Source: Amoebophrya sp. A120 (Eukaryota > Sar > Dinophyceae > Syndiniales > Amoebophryaceae). Taken from it: a stretch of DNA of 64,000 nucleotides. The DNA lies in contig CAJINV010000014.1 of assembly GCA_905178155.1 (NCBI GenBank), positions 1,691,984-1,755,983 on the forward strand, written 5' to 3'. How positions within the stretch are numbered: position 1 is the stretch's first letter; each line of letters starts with the position of its first letter. Positions 42,801-54,528 of this stretch are shown piece by piece. The notes under the pieces were generated by a model. That model did not search any database. It was not told where the DNA came from and saw only the letters and a list, made by a program, of their open reading frames with translations. A program made the translations under genes and the position numbers.

Positions 42801-45800
42801 TCCGTGGTCCTTCACCGCATTTTGTTTCAATTTTTCCATCAACTCCTTGAGCTCCCGAATGAAGTCGAGCTGGATGAGGTTTACAGAGGTGGCGGAAGTT
42901 TGTGCCGTGACAGTGGCGTTAAACATCTGGTACAGCATGTCCGCGGTGATTACAGCATATGAAACCTCAGAATTGAAATCCTCAAAGCCGAAATGATTTG
43001 TGATGCATGAAATGCGACGCAAAAAAAACTGTATTGCAGAGGACGCAATGGAGGCCGACTATTGTCCTGCTAGGGGCGAAGAATTGAGGCGCTGCTTAGC
43101 ACGACAGAAGGGAACCCCTTTGCCTTAATCTGCATGACAAACATGCTTTAAGTGTCCGGGAAATTTGTCGTGCGCTGACCACAAATGGCGCTTCAACTGG
43201 CATCGTTTTTTTGCATTACAAATCATTTCGACTCTGAGGATTTCCATTCTGAGGCTTTCATACAGCACTCGAGCCGCTTCCGTCGAAGCTCGTGCTCCGC
43301 ACGTGCGTGGTCGCGTGGATCACCGCGTCGTCACTAATTCGGAATTCTGCGTTGCTGGACTGCGTCGTTGGGACGGCGGTGTGCCCGCCCGCGGCGCCCG
43401 TGGAGGCGGAGTTCGTCATGAAGTTTCCCCGGTAGGTCGTGAGGATCAACTTATGGCGTTCTCAAACGTTACATTCTCAACTGTTACATGATTTGTCATG
43501 CAAAATGACCATGAGCCGCAAGACAATCAAGCTGCTTCGCATGACAAATTGTCGAAGGGCTAAATAGCATCTAAATCCATGCCAAAATTTGTGATGCAAG
43601 ACTTGCAAGCTTGCCCCTTTCCGTATTGCTGTTTTTGCATGACAAATTCATGTAACAGTTGAGAATGTAACAGTTGAGAGCGCCATACAACTCCGTCAGC
43701 GCTTGGAGATTCCTCGCCTTGTCGAGAGATTCCTCGTACTGCTGGTCGGTAAGCATGGCGAGTCTGTCTTGCTGCAGTGCCGCGTTGCTGCCGGTCAGCG
43801 GTTCATCTGGTCGTGGGGGATTTTCATCTCCAGATGTGGCTGCGTTACTCGCAAGAACTGGTGATAATTCATCTGCACGAGCACCATACAGTTCCCTACT
43901 TGTCCCGCCGAGAGTACTCGTTTGAAACTTCTCTTCGAACAGCTTCATGCAGTCTTTCTTCCCCAAATTCTTCAGCATTCCCATCACGCAGCAGAATGGC
44001 CCAGGCTGAATCAAACCGGTGGAACTGTCTGGCTGCATCAAATGGTAAAATTTCTTCGCGCCGAGCCTTTCTAGATCGTCAGAGGCGAGGAGAAGAGAAG
44101 AGGAAATTGGAGTTGATGCACCAGGATTCTGCTCCTCTTCCTCTCCGAGCACTGCCTCCACGAGACCACACGTCTTCACGTCGGTCATCGCGGTGGAATC
44201 AAGGCAGGCGGATTGGTAGTCTTTCAGCATTGGCCCCGTCAAAACCTGGTTCCCAATACCACTCGTGCTGGGCTGCAGCAATTTCGAGTTCAAAACCGTA
44301 TCAATCACGTTGTTTTTCGTCTCGAAGTCGATGAGTTTTGCTCTTTCCTCCAGCATTTCGCTACTCGACTTCCCTGTTGTTTCCGAACCGGTGAGATGCG
44401 AGTTCGAGTTACTTGCTTCCAAAACTAATTTCTCGTGGAAGTCCATGGGGATGATCTCCTTCGTTAAATCGGCCTTCATTTGCAACAGATCCGGAACGCA
44501 GAACATGTTTTTCATGAGCAATTCCTCGTAAGCGAGCCTGATATCCACGTGCAACAAGTCCAAGTCGGGCAATTGCGTCTCTGGCATCTGCTTGTTCTTC
44601 ATATCCTTGAAGGCAGCGGTGATGGAATCCGAAATGATCTGTTGTTGCGCGGTACAGCTCGGCAGGGAGGTAGACCGGGAGACCTCGCAGGAAAAATCGA
44701 GCAGTGGGATTCCCATTTGGATTGACAATGACCGGGAGGTGGACTTAGAAGATGGCTGTGCTTGATGTTCTTCAACAAGAACGCGATCATCTTCGTTCCT
44801 TCCAATCAATTCTCGTCCCGGTCCCGTGCTCCCCTTCCACAGCATCCTGCCTGAATTTATCCGATACAATTCGTTTTGCAAGTTTCCAAAATCGAAGCAG
44901 CTCGGGCAAACCTCCTCGAACTTCTGATTTTCAACCTTACTTGATCGTAGACCCGAGATTTCCGTCAACGCTAGCCCCCCGACACAGTTGCTCCCGTCGG
45001 AAGCTTGGCAGTCGCAGACATCCGCCAAATGGTCGCCGCATTTCGTCTCGAGTAGCGCTGTCACGTTGAACCCTGGCGAGGGGGTCTGCTCGAGATAGGC
45101 TGAGCCAGTGGTGTTCACGTAGTGGATCGCTTGGAGTTCCCGCTGGGCTGCAGCTGCGGCGGCGGCTCCTGCTGCGTAATTGGTGTTGACAGCAGCAGGT
45201 GGAGAAGCAGCTTTTGATGTCGTTATTACTCTGCTGTTGTTTTCGTGGTCCACGTTCCTCCCCAAAGATGATGATGAACTAAGTGCTGCCTCCGCCACGC
45301 CACCAGGCGCGCCTGCAGTGTTGGTCATCAAAATCCTGCTCAAATTCTCCTTAAACACTCTCCGCAAGGTTCTCTTCCGGTGCTTTTCTTGCCCGATGAT
45401 TCTGTGCAGGACTTCTTTCTTGTCCTGGTCGGTGAGTAGTTTCCTTGTGTTTCGGTTAATATCCTTCCGCAACTCCAACAACTGTCGACTCACTGTTTGA
45501 CTTTCGTCTTTTGCCAGAGAACTTTCCTCCATCGACTGCTTTGCTTCCTTCACTGATTCGTACATTTTGATCACTTCTTCGTGACACTCTGCCTTTCGCT
45601 TCAAACAGGGGCAGTGTTTCAGAATCTCCGCCCCGGCGTCCCCAAGACACACATTTTCGTACGAAGCAACATTCGTTGAGTGCGATTTCAAGCACCCACA
45701 CTCCTCAATGCACCCCGGTCCAGGCTGGTTCGCGATCAAATTCAAAAACAGTACCGAATTCTGTTTGTACCCCGCTTTCAAGTAGTTCGCACTGTCGTTC

Positions 45801-48800
45801 TCGAGCGAAGTGGAAAGAGGTAACAGCTTCTCTTGCAATGGTAGTTGCTTGCAGCTGAGGGGTGCTTTTGTTGTGGATAGTATCACCTTGTTGAAGAACT
45901 GCAGTACAGACAACTGGTTCAACGCCCCGAAACCCCCGGATTGGTGCTTCACGACAAATCTTCCGTCAGCGTTCTTCACCACGCCCTGCGTCTGCCGCGA
46001 AAACGGGTGATCGAGCAAAGCGATGTTCAAGCTCGGTCCGGTGTCGATTGTCAACGTCACCCCCGCCGCCTGTGCGGCTAACTGCGCGGACAAAGAGGGC
46101 GGCGTTGTGGTGGTTGTTGGTGTTGGGGTCACGCACCAGTCGAGATCCCCGTGCACTTTTTTGATCCTCGCCTGCGGGTCGAACTGCAACAGTTGCTCCG
46201 CCTCGATCGGACTCGTGACTTCGTAGAACTGGCAGCCGGTGAGAAAGCGCTCGTAGTTGCGGACACTGGTATGCTATCCTGTGCAAAAGTATCGCACTCG
46301 TAGTAATCGCAGTCATGCATTACAAATCTCGATCCCAAGGCAAAACAGCATGACAAACTCCATTTCTCATGCTGATTAAATTTGTCATGCGATTTCTACT
46401 AGTACGATACTTTTGCAATGCATATATGCTTCAAGTGCGGCCCGGTGGAGGTCATGGCGACGTTAGAGGCCGGGCTGAGAACCGAAACGTCGAGGTGCTT
46501 TTTCGGTTCCGTCACGCTCTGCAGATTTCTAGTACTGTCGGAGGAGGTACTAGCTGTGAAGACCTGCTGCGAATTATGCAGCAGTGACTGAGAAGATTCC
46601 GGCGCTTCTGCCCCTCCTGCAGGAGCCATTTGCTCCTCCTCTAGCGTAGTTTTTGTCCGTTCAATTACAGCTGCGTCCTCCTCTCGTTCCTCTAATCTTC
46701 GGACGCGGTGCGTCAGCTGCGCTGCTTGTTCGTGCAGCTGCAGCATAGCGTCGTCGAGGATAGTGTCTACCTCGAAATCCGACTTGCCGAAGTACGTTTT
46801 GAGACAATACCTCACTTCCGGTTCCATCAAAACCTGGTCGTCCACGTGGTCGGAGAGGAAGCGAAGAGAAGCTTGGTCCTCGGCTCTGTCATGCGGTACT
46901 GCTCCGACATTTCCATTTGAACTTGATGAAGAGAAAGAGTCTATATGTGACAAGGACGAGTCCACCTGTCCCTGCGCAGCAGTTTCGAGTAACAACATTT
47001 CCGCTTCTACATTTTCTCTCGAATCCAAGAAACGCTCCGCGGTGCTGGAGGTCGCCCCAGTGGCAAAACTGCCACTGCCGTTGTCCTGCTCAACATAGTT
47101 GTTCATACTCTCGGCCAGAATCCGCATTACGGACTTGATTCTTTGCCTCCGCTGCTTCTTGACGAAAGGTACATGAAGACTATCAGCAGCAGCTTCATGT
47201 TGACCACGAGCTTCTAGAGCTCGAGCTCCTCGTCCTGCGGTGGCATTATCGTTCCGGCCACTGGTCGTCTTTCCAATCAACTTCCTCGCTTTCCTTCTCA
47301 TCAGTAACCTCCTCAGGCTGTGTGTCGCGTACCTCACAGGACTCGGGATCGAACCCATCGTCCGGCCGTCGAAGTTGCAGGCCCACGCCACGGTCAAAAA
47401 CTCCCCAGCAGTGTATTTCTCTAATGCGGTTTCCGCAGCGGTGTCGATCGCGTACGGCTGTAAAATTTGCGTCAGTTCGACCACACTACTTAGCGACAAG
47501 CTGAATACCTTCTTCACCAAAAGCAAGTCGTTTTGTCGCAACTTCTCATCCGCCGCACTGCTCGTGGGGCAGTCGAGATTCAAGATGGTTAAAACCTTCT
47601 TCGCCTCGTGCAGAAAGGCGGAAAAGTCCTCCATTCTGCTCACCGTCCCGTCGGAAAACGCTTTGCGGGCTAGGGCCATTAGCTGGCTGTCGTCTTGCTT
47701 CGTGACTTGGGAAGCATGGGGGAAGGGATTGTTACTCGCTGCCTTCATTTTCGTGACCATTTCGGTTCCTTGGGGGACCGACATCGGGATCACCGGTGCG
47801 GGAACCATAGCTTGGAGGTTTCGTGTTGAAGACGGTGCAGAATTAGCTCGTCCTTGAGCAGTAGCTTCCGGAACTTCTGTTGGAAAATCAGCTCGGCGTG
47901 GCGAGGAAGATGCTAATAAACCAGCAGCCTGCTCCTGCTCCGGCGCATCATGCTGTCGACTTTGCTCCACAACGGCCTCTGATGTTCTTCTCCTTTCCCT
48001 TCTATTCGCACTGCAGCCGGACTCGAAATTTCTGTTCCGCAGCGCTTCTACCAGGGGCGCTGTAAATTCCAATTGCTCTAAGCACTGATCGTTGTTCACG
48101 TCCTTCAAGTTGTACAAAACTCCGCAGACATTCCCGGATGAACTCTCGCCCTCCACCGTAAACCCGCCACTGCTGATGTACAGTGCGCAAAACTCCGACT
48201 CTTTCATACACCCAGTCGTCCCGCAGGTGCTGCTCTTCGAGCATGCAGACTCAAATTGTTCGTACATGCTATTCGAAGTTGTATCCGCCGAGCTGGAAGT
48301 TGAATAGGACAGACACTCTGCGGCTGTCACTTTCTCGTCGTTATTGACGTTCATCGCGGCGAAGACGGCCTTCTGAGACTCGAAACTCAAACTCGTGGTG
48401 GTACTGCTGATTTGGGTCGGCGATGTGATGTACGCGGAAGTGAAGAAAGGACACGAGGCTGAGGCTCCTGCTGAATAGATACCTCCGTCAGCAGCTACCC
48501 CGGCAGACGCAGCTACAGAAGGCGCTGCTATTTCCACTGGTATGATCCCGGTATCCATTTGAAATATCCTCACGAATTCCTGCTCTGATATGTAGCCATT
48601 CCGGTCCAAATCTACCAATTTCAAAATCTTCCGCTTCACCATCCGCTCCCCGTACAAATCGCTCATCACGGTCTCTTTCAACATCGTCTTTTCCTTCAAA
48701 ACTTTCATCATGACGTCGATGTGGATCTGCGTTTTGTAGAGGTAGTTGGTCCTGTGCAAAAGCTCCTTGATGTTTAAAAGGTCTAATGTGTTGGAGGTCG

Positions 48801-51037
48801 TTCCCGATCCGGACGATGATGAGCCGCTGCCCGAAGAAGAAGTGCCACTCGTCGCTGCAGCTCCCGCTGTTGCAAGCATCTTCTGAATCACCGGCGATTC
48901 GTTTTTCGACCTTTCCAACACAGTGGAAAAACAGATCCCAAAAGTCTGCAGCTCAGACGTCGATAGGTACTCACTATTATCACAATCGTGGCTGTGGAAC
49001 CAAGAAAACACCTTCAATCTGTTTGCGTTGGTGATGTCCAGCATTACCGCGTTTGGATCTGCCGCCGGGACGGAGCCGGCAAAGCCAGCCGGTGTGGTCG
49101 TCGTCGTCGCGGGGGCGTAGAGAACCGGGATTCCGAGCTGCTCAAGGAGGTAGGACCCGACCAGGTCCTTGTGGCAACTGTATCTTTTCTCCGGGTTGCA
49201 GACGTCTAGCAACGATTTGTACATCAAATGCGAGTACTCCAACTTCGCGTCATCCAGCGCCTCCGCTGCGATTGTCAACAAATAATCCGTCCGCATGCAA
49301 CTCCCCGTAACACTGCTCGCACACGTCGCGTTTGCCGGCGCGGGTTTCGGAGTAGCTTTTGGATCAGGTAAAAGCCCTGTTGGTAGAACCTCTCCGGCCG
49401 GAAGCAAGGTTTCGCAAATCGACGTTGTATCGTGACACAGATGTATTGATCTGTGCAGTGCCAGCGGCGTGTCCGGCGTCACGGGTCCGTAGCCGGTTGT
49501 TTGACTTTCTTGCGACTGCAGCAATTTCGTCTGCACGGTGACGTTCGTGTAGTTGAAAATCAACATTCCCCCCATCGCGGTCGCGAACTTCACCAACAAA
49601 CTGCTGGTCGCGAAATTCTGCTTCTGTTCGCTCACTGTCGCAGAAGCGACAACAGTGGTCGACGGTAGACTGTTTCCCTGCCCGAGATGCCCTACACCGG
49701 AGACGAAATAATTTCCGAACATATCCATTTGCTTCTTCACAGACACGATTTCTTTCAGCGTCACCGGGCCTTGCAAAGTCGGGATAAGGAAGGACTGCAC
49801 GTTCTGCAGCTCATGTTCCGTCATATCGTAGACACAATTCAACAATTCCTCGTATCCCTGACAAGTCCGGATCGCCTGCGCCAGCTGGATCCTCCCGCCA
49901 TTGTTCACGTCTTCCAACTCTCCGGTGGCCATTTTGGTATTGGTGATTTCTGTCGTCTTTGCTTTCACTGCCTGGAGCTGGCGTCTTTTGAAGTGTTCTA
50001 CTGAAAATTTTTGTGGTTCTTCATCCGCACTTTCGTACTCCACGGACACACTAGAACCTCCAACTACTGCAGCGCTTCCGCTTTCTCCTCCTGCTGCTGC
50101 ACTCCTGCTGCTTTCCAAGAGTCGCCTTCTTTCCCGGATAAACCCGGTGCTTTCTGTGCTCGTCTTTCCATCATCGGCGAGGAAAACCGGTTTGAAGTTT
50201 TTCGTGTACTCGTTCGCCAACAACCCAGAAATAAACGAAACCGCCGCCATCAGGACGATGACGACGAAAGTTAAGTACAGAATCTGGCGGAGGAAGATAC
50301 CCTCCCATCGAAGGCGTTTTTCCGCCTCGGCGGCGAGGGCTAGCTCGGAGACGGAAACGGCACCCGTGTTCTCCGGGTCCCAGAGCTTGAGGACGGTTTT
50401 TACCTGATAGATAAACAAAGGGAGAGTTGATAAGTCGTACAAGGGTCAATTACTACATGCACAGCTTCTAACATGCCACATCATGCACGATGCAAGTGGC
50501 GTTGGTGCTGGCGGGCCACAACCACGAGCCAACAGCAGCAAACGGAAACGCCGAGTATTTCTAGGAAAACCTGCGCGCATGTTATACCTTTTCTGGAAAG
50601 CTGTTGTAGTCCAAATCGGCGGAGTTGTTCTTCACAGCGAGTTTCATTTCCGCCAAGCGCTGCAACATTTCCTCTAGTTCTTCGCGATCCAACCCATCGC
50701 CATCTTCGTCCAATTTGTTCAAACTATCAACTGTAAAAGTGTCTGGGTCTGGAAGAATCCAACTTGTCATGCTGATTTTGGATTCTTTATTGCATGAGCA
50801 GCAAAGAGAGTCCAAGTTTTGCTACACGGAAAGAGCATCTGTCATGCGGTTGAGGCATCAGGAAGCCCTCACAAAATCTGTGATGCTAGGGCATGCATCA
50901 CAGACATCAGGAGTCTTCATGCAAAATGTGCATAACTGGCAATCTTCCAGACCCAGACATTTTTACATTTGATACAAACTGGACTTCAGCCATTCCGGAG
51001 CGTGCAGCTCCGCAATGTTCACCGCGGCTAAGGACAT
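36802..51037 (-). CDS. Giant EF-hand-like membrane protein, 18 exons
   Basis: Rejoined exons: 51037..50975, 50719..50588, 50403..46425, 46269..43688, 43446..43263, 42952..42737, 42572..40708, 40505..40221, 40024..39547, 39391..39339, 39027..38928, 38760..38715, 38529..38406, 38246..38150, 37993..37960, 37799..37753, 37597..37556, 37334..36802. They sum to 10,860 nt, an exact multiple of three (3,619 residues). Three introns are GT-AG (50587..50404, 40707..40506, 40220..40025); fourteen are elements. The ATG at 51037 follows CCACC. A LDEDGDGLDREEL loop lies near residue 25, one strong membrane helix (ILYLTFVVIVLMAAVSFISG) near 105-130, a canonical EF loop (DLDRNGYISEQE) near 665, and EF-like loops near 750, 830 and in the 42.6-kb exon. 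A block with GCLPWQLS is shared with the gene at 59.9-64 kb. Likely a calcium-binding membrane or lumenal protein; family not recognised. Confidence 0.75.
37340..37555. mobile_element. Introner-like element, family F
   Basis: 216 bp in the giant gene. Ends TATGAGAGTGCACAACTCC and its inverse; exact flank TAGTC (37335-37339, 37556-37560). The join reads SYIETTLGKQ. Confidence 0.92.
37603..37752. mobile_element. Introner-like element, family B
   Basis: 150 bp. Ends TATTCTGTGCAAAAGTGTCG and TTTTGCAATGCATA; exact flank TTAGC (37598-37602, 37753-37757). The join reads NTLLTMCYN. Confidence 0.92.
37805..37959. mobile_element. Introner-like element, family D, inverted relative to 42578
   Basis: 155 bp. 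Ends TATCCACAGGGAATTTC and GGGAAATTTATATTGCATA. Flanks TTGCA/TTGTA (4 of 5). Lies in the opposite orientation to the other D copy in the same gene. The join reads GNAYKTQYATE. Confidence 0.82.
37999..38149. mobile_element. Introner-like element, family B
   Basis: 151 bp. Ends TATCCAGTGCAAAAGTATCG and TTTTGCAATGCATA; exact flank TGGTC (37994-37998, 38150-38154). The join reads TSPWTSISNQ. Confidence 0.92.
38252..38405. mobile_element. Introner-like element, family B-like, diverged interior
   Basis: 154 bp. Ends TATGGATTGCAAAAGCATG and TCTGCAATGCATA; flanks GAAGT/GAACT (4 of 5). The join reads LGAAQFAGSATD. Confidence 0.82.
38535..38714. mobile_element. Introner-like element, B-type ends
   Basis: 180 bp. 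Ends TATGCAATGCAAAAGTAC and CTTTGCAAGGGATA; flanks GCTCC/GATCC (4 of 5). The join reads RVTEG(A/S)FTEQ. Confidence 0.8.
38766..38927. mobile_element. Introner-like element, family B
   Basis: 162 bp. Ends TATGCACTGCAAAAGTATCG and TTTTGCAATGCATA; exact flank AATGC (38761-38765, 38928-38932). The join reads EEFSRHFTFYN. Confidence 0.92.
39033..39338. mobile_element. Introner-like element, family C
   Basis: 306 bp. Ends TATGGGAGTGTCAGG and CCTGACACACCCATA; exact flank GGTCG (39028-39032, 39339-39343). Interior TTTAGGGTTAGGG at 39146-39158. The join reads VTNATLSADV. Confidence 0.93.
39397..39546. mobile_element. Introner-like element, family B
   Basis: 150 bp. Ends TATGCTGTGCAAAAGTATCG and TTTTGCAATACATA; flanks TGGAG/TGGCG (4 of 5). 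The join reads MAATV(A/S)TSPTSY. Confidence 0.88.
42578..42736. mobile_element. Introner-like element, family D
   Basis: 159 bp. Ends TATGCAATACAAATTTCCCG and GGGAAATTTCATGTGGATA; exact flank TTTGC (42573-42577, 42737-42741). The join reads HQQAQTLNPHYN. Confidence 0.9.
42958..43262. mobile_element. Introner-like element, family C
   Basis: 305 bp. Ends TATGAAACCTCAG and CTGAGGCTTTCATA; exact flank CAGCA (42953-42957, 43263-43267). The join reads GSSAVITADML. Confidence 0.92.
43452..43687. mobile_element. Introner-like element, family E
   Basis: 236 bp. Long inverted arms: TATGGCGTTCTCAA...CTCAACTGTTACATG at the lower end and the inverse at the upper. Exact flank CAACT (43447-43451, 43688-43692). 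The join reads ALTELILTTYRG. Confidence 0.9.
46275..46424. mobile_element. Introner-like element, family B
   Basis: 150 bp. Ends TATCCTGTGCAAAAGTATCG and TTTTGCAATGCATA; exact flank TATGC (46270-46274, 46425-46429). The join reads PHLKHTSVRNYE. Confidence 0.92.
50725..50974. mobile_element. Introner-like element, family A
   Basis: 250 bp, in the first coding interval of the giant gene. Ends TATCAACTGTAAAAGTGTC and its inverse; exact flank CAAAC (50720-50724, 50975-50979). The join reads KSSLNKLDEDGDG. Confidence 0.93.
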
Positions 51038-52119
51038 GGTGGCGCGTTATTATATCTACGCTGTATATAACACTCCACCTCCCGTTTGAAGCTGCTGCCT
51101 TCAAGAGCTAGCCGAGTAGTTCCTCAGTGGGGCCGCGGTCGGTCTCCTGTGTGAAATTCGACGACGGGCATATTCTTGGGCAGCTCCCCGCCCATTCTGA
51201 GCACCACGCGGCACACAGTCATTGCGACAACTTGGACGTCGGGCGATCGACCATCATCTTGCCACAACTTTTCAGCACCATAATACCTGGTGCTGTTTTT
51301 TTCGGCTGAGAAATACGAGCCAGGGAGCAGCAGCTGATTCTGTACTTAAGATGCCACTGCAAACACACTCGCGCACGCTCACTCAAGCTGGGTGGGTCAA
51401 CAACTCGCTGGCACCGGCACGCAAGCTGCTTGATAATATCCACCTCAGACTTCCTCGTGATTATTTCGCTCATGCATGCTGCTCCTCCCCCTGTTTAGAC
51501 GCTGGAATGAAGGTAATTCAATACCTTTTTGGAAAGAAAAACGCAACTCTCGTCAATGTGCTTGGGGGAACTCAGACGCAGCTGGAACTGAAGACCGATT
51601 GCGCCACCTGCACCTGCAACTCAGCTGAAGACCATCGAAGAAATCTCCTGTGTGCCGACAGGACGATGAAAAAATGAGAGTGGAATTCCATCTCGAAGAT
51701 GGTGCTACAAAAAAATCATTCAAGTGGATCTTTGCAGACAAGTCGCAACGGATATAAAAAAAAACTTTAGCAGGCCATGGTCTTTTTGAAGTGATGGCCG
51801 TCAGTCAGCGCAAGAACTTCTCCTTTACAGCTAGATCTTCCTACTGCTCTTCATCAAGAAATAAATCACCTCAACAATGATAATAAAAGAAGGTAGTTTT
51901 TTAGTGGTTTCTGGTTTCTCGCAGCTTCGCCTTCTTTTTGCTGGCTGCTAACTACCTGCTTACTTCCAGCAGCTTCGCTCCATCTTCAGTATCTACGGAT
52001 TGTTTCTCGACGACAGAATGGGTCTATGCGGAATGGAACTAGACGATCCTCCTCAGTGTATCATAGTGCACTAATCATATTGGGGTGCATATAGTGGGTC
52101 TCGAAGGTCTCTGCTTCCC
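51038..52119. other. Spacer, no gene seen
   Basis: A plus-strand frame at 51222-51677 has weak coding character and no recognisable motif, so I do not call it. This is upstream of the giant gene and should hold its promoter; no motif was identified. Confidence 0.4.
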
Positions 52120-54528
52120 TTATCGTCTGCGTTCTACCTTCTTCTCATTTTTACTAGAAGAAGACGCGACTTCTGCTTTGCCACTGCCTTTGCTTCTACT
52201 TCCCGCTGCTGGCTTCCCCGAGGCCGCTGCGAGTCGTTGCGGCTGGTGTCCAGGAAAGGCGCCCGCAGCTCTTTTGCTCGAGAAGAAGGCTCCGTCTGAG
52301 GAGGCGGGAGAAGAGGACGCAGTCACCGGCGGCGGTGGCAGTACGTTGCTTCTAGTAGACGCTGTCACTGGCGGCTGTCGCCCAGGAAGGACGTTCAACT
52401 TGCTGCCAGAACTGCTACCGCTCTGCGGCGCGGCTTGGGGAGGGAGCATCATCCGCGGGGCGTCTGTGGAAGCAGCTGTAGCCGCGACATTCGCATTTTT
52501 TCCAGCACCACGGTCCTGGTCTCTCTTGCCCCTAGTCTGGTTGCGCGACCGCGACCTGCGCCGCGAGCGTGACCTGCGGCGATCACCTCGGTGGAAGTCC
52601 CGCCGGCCGCCTTCGTTGCCGCGTTGGTTGGTGCTTCTGCTGTTGTCCTTGTTACCTGCGTCTCCTGCTCGCCCTTTCTGGTCCCGGCTGCTCACGTTGT
52701 TTGCCACCGCCGGCGCTGGGTGCCGGACGTCAGGAGAGGATGCCGGCGGACCGGAAGACGATTCCTTCGACGACGCGCCCCGACGCGAAGGCGCGGAATT
52801 ATTCAGGTTTCCCCTGGCCGCGTCCGTCTGCCTCGTCTGCTGTTGCTCGGGGAGCCTCTTCCTGGTGGGTCTGAAATCCACGTCCTCCATCTGGACAATC
52901 GGGCCCACGACGATGCCTTCTGCGCTTCGCTTGTGTCCATAATGCTGGTGCCCAACGTTTGCTCGAACGAGATTTGCTGACGCGAAGTTGCCCTGGTGGT
53001 CCAAAATTGGAGCCCAACCCTTCTGTCCGGCGTTGCTGTAGTGAAATTATCATGTTGGAGGGAAATGAAGATGGGATCAAAAGAAAACTATGTCCCAATG
53101 ATGATGAACAAGATTAAGATTATAACAGAGGCCACGCTTACTATGAAGTGCTTTTGAGTATTCGTTAACGCGAGAAATAGATCTTGGGCGACAGCATCGC
53201 AAAATAAAACCTTTCATCTTGTTCAAAAATTACATTCACGACTGCTCTGTACTGCTCACATTGCGAAAAGAACAAGAGACTCTTGAAGAGCTCGAAACTC
53301 AGAAAAGCAATACGGGTGCGTAAAGTCTCGGATTTCCCAGCGCACGAGGAAGATGTCCGTGCTCCCACCACCCAGGTCCGACTGTCCCGGCCAGGTGACC
53401 CAATACAGCGGAAAAGGCTTGCCCCACGACCGGCCATCTTCGAACGGCTTCAACTTCTCCGCCGAAGCCTGCATCTCCTGCAGAATAGTTAACGTGCGCG
53501 GCTGCAGAAAGACACCAAACAAACCGTCCTCAATTGCGTCCTCCAGCATCGGATAGCCCTTCATGGCCTCGCGGGATCTCCGGGGGTTTTCCCGTTCCGC
53601 AAATTCCCAGGAGCGCGTAGTGACATACGGCCGGAAATCCGCATACTCCCCCGGCTCGCGGTACTCCAGCAGATGCCAACTGCCATCAGGGTCTCGGACA
53701 TAGCGGCGCCCTTGCGCATGAAACACCTTCAGGTGGCTGCAGGTCTCCGTCAAGAAACGCGGATTGGCTGTATCAATGCGAAAAGCTAATGCTGTGGCGC
53801 CCTCCTGGCGGCCCGGAAGTTGACAAATCTAAATCACATACTGAAAAAGATCGCTCACACAAGTACAAAAAAATTTTCCTCGCAACTAAACTGCAAATCA
53901 AGAATATGCAAGCTCTGCGCCGGTGCTTGTTGATCCAAAGTGAACGAGAGCAATTATTGCCAGACACATCGAACAAAAAATATGCAAAGACCGAGAGCCG
54001 TGCTATGCCCATGTCCAGGGCGCCAGGAGTCCCACCAGACATCTCCTTCTTTTGATACGTTTCGGCAAACAAGGCGGCGTAGCCCTCTACTTTCTGCTGG
54101 CGTGCGGCGACTGCCTTCTGGTGCTCTGCGAGTTGGGTCGCGAGCTGCTTCCCAGAACTATCCATAAAATCCAACTCTGCCTTCATCGCGTTCATCTTGG
54201 AAACGTGTTGCGCTTTTCGTTGCCGCAGCTGCTCCCCCTGGTTCTTCTCCAAGCGCTCCAGCTCCGCTTCGCCGGCTTCGAGTCGCTCCTTCCGCTCACG
54301 CTGGCTGTTCGCTTGCTGCGCCACATCTGCAGTGAGGCGCGCGAGGTTTTCCTTTTGCTCTTCCAGAGGCTTTAAAAATTCCTCGAGCTCCCGTTGCTGC
54401 TGGACTTTTGCGCGGTACTGCTTGCGCACTTCCTCCAGCTTCTCTCTCTCCTCCAGGACCTCTCGGTGGACGGCGTCGAGCTGCATCTGCTCTTTCTTAT
54501 CGAGGAAAAAAAAGCCATCCACATCCAT
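52120..54528 (-). CDS. Coiled-coil / RS-rich nuclear-type protein
   Basis: Exons 54528..54019, 53795..53260 and 53035..52120 total 1,962 nt (653 residues). The first join, across a 217-bp insert between GGCGCC repeats, reads GGTPGATALAFRID. The second is a GT-AG intron (53259..53036, donor GTGAGC) joining LVLFAINAGQKGW. Residues 10-150 form a long charged coiled coil. A globular, Trp/Tyr-rich middle (FHAQGRRYVRDPDGSWHLLE and onward) follows. The C-terminal third is Arg/Ser-rich with RRSRSRRRSRSR, Pro runs and basic patches, typical of RNA-processing proteins. The family of the middle domain is not recognised. The ATG at 54528 begins MDVDGFFFLD; an in-frame ATG further upstream was not seen. 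Confidence 0.65.
53802..54018. mobile_element. Intron-like insert without TAT/ATA ends
   Basis: 217 bp between exact 6-bp repeats GGCGCC (53796-53801, 54019-54024). Lacks clear inverted ends, GT-AG borders and the GCATGACAAA core. Removal restores the frame. It may be a different class of element or a decayed one. Confidence 0.6.

Noticed and set aside
43777-44334. Plus-strand frames over the giant gene
   Set aside because: Antisense shadows of the minus-strand exon that carries the EF-hand-like protein.
47325-47365. tRNA T-arm-like sequence (GGGATCGAACCC)
   Set aside because: It lies in the middle of a strongly supported coding exon of the giant gene, and no matching acceptor, D or anticodon arms are present.
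51222-51677. Plus-strand frame of 151 residues
   Set aside because: No motif, unlikely composition, no element or intron signals supporting it; possible but not supportable.
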